Below, one piece after another: positions 6,038-8,147 of a stretch of 8,147 bases of DNA; positions within the stretch are counted from its first letter, which is position 1, and the number at the start of each line of letters is the position of its first letter. Source of the DNA: Scatosoma sp045128175 (GTDB lineage: Bacteria; Bacillota; Clostridia; Christensenellales; Borkfalkiaceae); contig JBGVRF010000097.1 in NCBI GenBank assembly GCA_045128175.1, forward strand, positions 1 to 8,147, written 5' to 3'. The position numbers and the translations under genes were made by a program. The notes beneath the pieces were generated by a model. It worked only from the letters and a program-made list of their open reading frames with translations, ran no database searches and was not told where the DNA came from.

Positions 6038-7234
6038 TTATTTTCTCTTTTTCGCAAGCAACGCTACGCCACCGAGTGCAAGAACGGTCACCATCGAGCC
6101 CATCGTAACGATAGAGCTGCAACCGAATGCACCGTTATCCTCGTCCTTGGAAGAATCGCTGTCCTTCGTATCGGAAGTCGCCTCGGAGGTCTCATCGGAA
6201 GCGGTATCGGAAGTCGTATCCGATACGGGCGCGTTGATAACGAATTGCTTTTCTACCACGTTGCCGCCGAGTGCACCGTAGAAGATCACCTTTGCCGTCG
6301 CCGTACCGACCGCATCGTTATCGGAATATTCCACCGCGTAATCCACGCCGTTGACAAGCGTCGCGCCGCCTACTGTTACGGTAACGTCGGGCGAGCAAGC
6401 GCTCTCTGCATAGGTGTATTCCGTCTGAGACAGAACTACGTCGTCCGCCGCGATATCCACGTTGTACGCGTCTACGCTATAAATGGACAACCCTCTATGT
6501 TCCCAATGATTGCCGTCGCACCCCTCGCCTTCGTAAATCGCCGTTGAGAAGTAGGTCTGTCCGTTTTCGTTGACGAACGCCGCCGTGTTCAAGGGCAGAT
6601 TCTCCGCCGAATAAAGCACCTGGCCGTCGGACAATTTCGTCAAGGTCAAAGTATAAGCGCCGCTTTCGCCTTGCGCAAGCGAGAAATTCATTCTTTCGTT
6701 GACGATATTGTCTACGAAAACAACGCCAAGCGTCGTGGTCTCACCGTTCAATCTCTGTACGAGCTGTACCTCCACGCAGTTGGGAGCGGTCGTGCCCGAA
6801 TAGTTGGTAACGTGCAGGAATACGCCGTCTGCGCCGCTTGCATAGCTGGGGATCGTTCCGTCGCTGGAAATATCCGCAGGCGTCTTTGCGAAAGAATAGG
6901 TTACCCAGCCGTCAACACCGGTGCCGCCCTCTTCTACCGCTTTTTTGGAAAGCAGCGTAAAGCTGGTGTCAAAGTTGATATCCGCGCCTTCGAGGGGCGT
7001 TACCAAGCCGATATGCGCGAAAGTAGTGATACCGTCGCCGTCTTCGGGGTTGATATCCCCCGCACCGCCATAGTAATTAACGGTGTCGTACTGATCGGGC
7101 GTGTATTCCTTTACGGAATAGGTTGCCGTCGCTTCCTCTGCGTCTGCCACGACATTTGCTTTCGCCGTGACCCCTGCCGCCGCTACTACTGCGAACGCCG
7201 TAACAGCGCTCAAAAGTTTTGTGAGTTTGTTCAT
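6038..7234 (-). CDS. Secreted Ig-like-domain surface protein with Cys-type C-terminal anchor
   Basis: A 398-residue secreted protein without a named family for its main part. A signal peptide occupies about residues 1-27 (MNKLTKLLSAVTAFAVVAAA then GVTAKA). Residues 35-260 form a beta-rich domain (VTYSFAKTP, ADGVFLHVTNYSG, CVEVQLVQRLNG, GAYTLTLTKLSDGQVLYS) that resembles a concanavalin/LamG-type lectin sandwich, by inference. Residues 265-333 are an Ig-like module of the kind repeated in gut Firmicutes surface proteins (VVLSQTEYTYAESACSP, then LVNGVDYAVEYSDNDAVGTA). A Ser/Thr/Asp/Glu linker (338-368) follows, then GCSS (371-374), a hydrophobic helix (376-394) and KKRK. The ATG has AGGAGG six bases upstream. 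It is the first surface gene after the nucleoside hydrolase, with a 98-base leader that could hold its own promoter, though I cannot assign one. The likely job is binding or display at the cell surface; an adhesin is an alternative. Confidence 0.85.
   Translation of the reverse strand: MNKLTKLLSAVTAFAVVAAAGVTAKANVVADAEEATATYSVKEYTPDQYDTVNYYGGAGDINPEDGDGITTFAHIGLVTPLEGADINFDTSFTLLSKKAVEEGGTGVDGWVTYSFAKTPADISSDGTIPSYASGADGVFLHVTNYSGTTAPNCVEVQLVQRLNGETTTLGVVFVDNIVNERMNFSLAQGESGAYTLTLTKLSDGQVLYSAENLPLNTAAFVNENGQTYFSTAIYEGEGCDGNHWEHRGLSIYSVDAYNVDIAADDVVLSQTEYTYAESACSPDVTVTVGGATLVNGVDYAVEYSDNDAVGTATAKVIFYGALGGNVVEKQFVINAPVSDTTSDTASDETSEATSDTKDSDSSKDEDNGAFGCSSIVTMGSMVTVLALGGVALLAKKRK
6131..6223 (-). 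repeat. Low-complexity Ser/Thr/Asp linker-coding repeat
   Basis: Residues 338-368 of the Ig-domain protein repeat short SDT, SDE and SEA units (SDTTSDTASDETSEATSDTK and onward). The DNA is correspondingly repetitive, with TCGGAAG-like and TCCGA-like units on the plus strand. It is best read as a flexible wall-spanning spacer, and its length may vary between strains by slippage. Confidence 0.6.
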
Positions 7235-7258
7235 AAGATTCCTCCTAATTTTTTATTT

Positions 7259-7276
7259 TTATGGCGTTTGCCATAA
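7259..7276. promoter_or_regulatory. Perfect inverted repeat in the leader of the Ig-domain gene
   Basis: TTATGGC (7259-7265) and GCCATAA (7270-7276) form a perfect 7-base inverted repeat with a four-base spacer. It lies 24 bases upstream of the ATG at 7234 and 12 bases upstream of the AGGAGG site. On the minus strand it is followed by A-rich sequence rather than Ts, so it is not a terminator of the nucleoside hydrolase gene. It may be a repressor operator or a 5'-leader hairpin; no matching regulator is in the window. Confidence 0.45.
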
Positions 7277-7332
7277 TTTCCGATAAATAATGGTTAAAAA
7301 CCGTCGTTTTCCGTATCCGTCGCAAGCACGGA

Positions 7333-8147
7333 TTATCGTTTTACGATCGCCGCATCCAACGCGCACACCCGTTCCACGAAATATTCGCAAAATTCCTTTG
7401 CTTTCACTCCTTTAGCTATCAGCAGATCTTCTCTGCCCTCTCTACGCCAGTTGAAATCGCAAAGGTTTACGCACTTCCCGCGCGAATAATGCCCTTCCGT
7501 CTCCACCTTGAGATCTCCTTTTTCGAATTCCACGAATTCGTCCGAAAGGAGTGCCCCCAGCGTCAGCGGATCGTGCAGGATCATACCGTTTCCCCACAAC
7601 GCACTCATACGAAGCACTCTTTTCACGAGCTCACTCCGACATTCTTTCAACCGCGCGATCTGTTCCTGGGACAAAGCGCACTGAAAGGTAACGTCGAGGC
7701 CTACGAGCTTCTTTTTCACGCCGCTTTGCAGGACTCGCTCCGCCGCTTCGGGATCGCAAGAAAAATTAAACTCGTTCAGATTCAGCCGTACCGCGCCGCC
7801 CATAATATACAGCCTTTCGATCCTCGCTTCGTCCTCGGGGTATTTCTCGAGTAATCTCGCCACGTTGGTCAGCGCCCCGAGTGTAACGATATTCAACGCT
7901 CCGAGGGCGTTTAACGCCGCATGGAGCGCTTCTACGCCGTTACGCTCTACCGCCGCGCCGCCGAAAACGTTTTCCTCGTAGGTCTTGGGCAAACGATCGG
8001 TATCCAACGGGATCGTATGCACGTAGGTCGCCCTCAGAGGCCGTCCCTCCCCGACGTAAACGGGAACGTCGTCCTTCCCCCCCAAAGCAAGAAGGGTCTT
8101 TGCGATCCTGGCACGGGCGAGCGTATTTTCGTATACGGTACTTACAC
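7333..8147 (-). CDS. Inosine/uridine-type nucleoside hydrolase, N-terminus cut by window edge
   Basis: A ribonucleoside hydrolase of the IUNH family, cleaving the N-glycosidic bond to give free base and ribose in the cytosol. The reading frame stays open to the window edge, showing 270 residues of the usual 310-320; the missing 40-50 should hold the Asp-rich calcium-binding motif. Visible family features in order are VSTVYENTLARARIAKTLLA and DVPVYVGEGRPL (the conserved PV.G..RPL), VTLGALTNVARLL, LYIMGGAV, LNEFNFSCDPEAA (the Asn, Glu, Asn and DPEAA of the active-site region) and ILHDPLTLGAL, with the conserved His-Asp pair. C-terminal Asp in CDFNW matches the last metal-loop region. A TTG at 8085 falls inside conserved sequence and is not the start. 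Base preference (purine, pyrimidine or nonspecific) cannot be read from this part. The ribose product fits the ribokinase at the other end of the window. Confidence 0.92.
   Translation of the reverse strand, partial: VSTVYENTLARARIAKTLLALGGKDDVPVYVGEGRPLRATYVHTIPLDTDRLPKTYEENVFGGAAVERNGVEALHAALNALGALNIVTLGALTNVARLLEKYPEDEARIERLYIMGGAVRLNLNEFNFSCDPEAAERVLQSGVKKKLVGLDVTFQCALSQEQIARLKECRSELVKRVLRMSALWGNGMILHDPLTLGALLSDEFVEFEKGDLKVETEGHYSRGKCVNLCDFNWRREGREDLLIAKGVKAKEFCEYFVERVCALDAAIVKR

Noticed and set aside
6671..7276. Plus-strand open frame of 201 codons
   Set aside because: Antisense to the Ig-domain protein; Arg/Cys-rich composition typical of a shadow frame.
7315..7333. Six-pair hairpin at the stop codon of the nucleoside hydrolase gene as a terminator
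   Set aside because: ATCCGT and ACGGAT pair, but no T-run follows directly (the nearest five Ts are about 18 bases on), and the stem is short.
8083..8085. TTG as the start codon of the nucleoside hydrolase
   Set aside because: The frame continues upstream to the window edge with family-like sequence, so the gene is simply cut there.
1..8147. Mobile elements, CRISPR arrays, tRNA or rRNA genes
   Set aside because: No transposase or integrase frame, terminal repeats, regularly spaced repeats or tRNA-like cloverleaf was seen on either strand.

Overview
The window reads as part of a carbohydrate and nucleoside catabolic locus from a Gram-positive bacterium. My best guess is an uncultured gut Clostridia-type lineage. 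Signs for this are strong AGGAGG-type ribosome binding sites, a lipoprotein signal peptide, Ser/Thr/Asp-rich wall-spanning linkers, a C-terminal Cys + membrane helix + Lys/Arg tail on two secreted proteins, and an Ig-like domain type common in gut Firmicutes surface proteins. The taxonomic placement is inference; no rRNA or marker gene is present.

All six genes lie on the minus strand and are read from high to low coordinates. In order they are: a nucleoside hydrolase cut at its N-terminus by the window edge (8147..7333); a secreted, C-terminally anchored protein with an Ig-like domain (7234..6038); a second secreted protein with the same kind of C-terminal anchor (5926..5003); a lipoprotein glycoside hydrolase of the GH106 alpha-L-rhamnosidase type (4998..2737); a signal-less, probably cytosolic GH78-like alpha-L-rhamnosidase (2659..482); and the N-terminal half of a ribokinase (485..1). 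Gaps are short (4 to 111 nt) and the last two genes overlap by ATGA. There is no tRNA, rRNA, CRISPR array or insertion sequence, and no gene-free stretch over about 110 bases.

Regulatory structure: a good intrinsic terminator (2693..2729) separates the GH106 gene from the GH78-like gene. A 17-bp hairpin with a GAAA loop (5984..6022) lies just after the Ig-domain protein gene and may be a partial terminator or an mRNA stabiliser. A 7-bp perfect inverted repeat (7259..7276) sits in the leader of the Ig-domain protein gene.

Working model (inference): the two anchored proteins bind or display at the cell surface, the GH106-like lipoprotein trims rhamnose-containing glycan outside the membrane, and the GH78-like enzyme finishes imported oligosaccharides inside. 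Nucleoside hydrolase and ribokinase would connect as ribonucleoside to ribose to ribose-5-phosphate. No transporter, regulator or rhamnose catabolic gene is visible, so the physiological link between the two themes is unproven. The most distinctive feature is the shared cysteine-containing C-terminal tail on the two otherwise unrecognised surface proteins.
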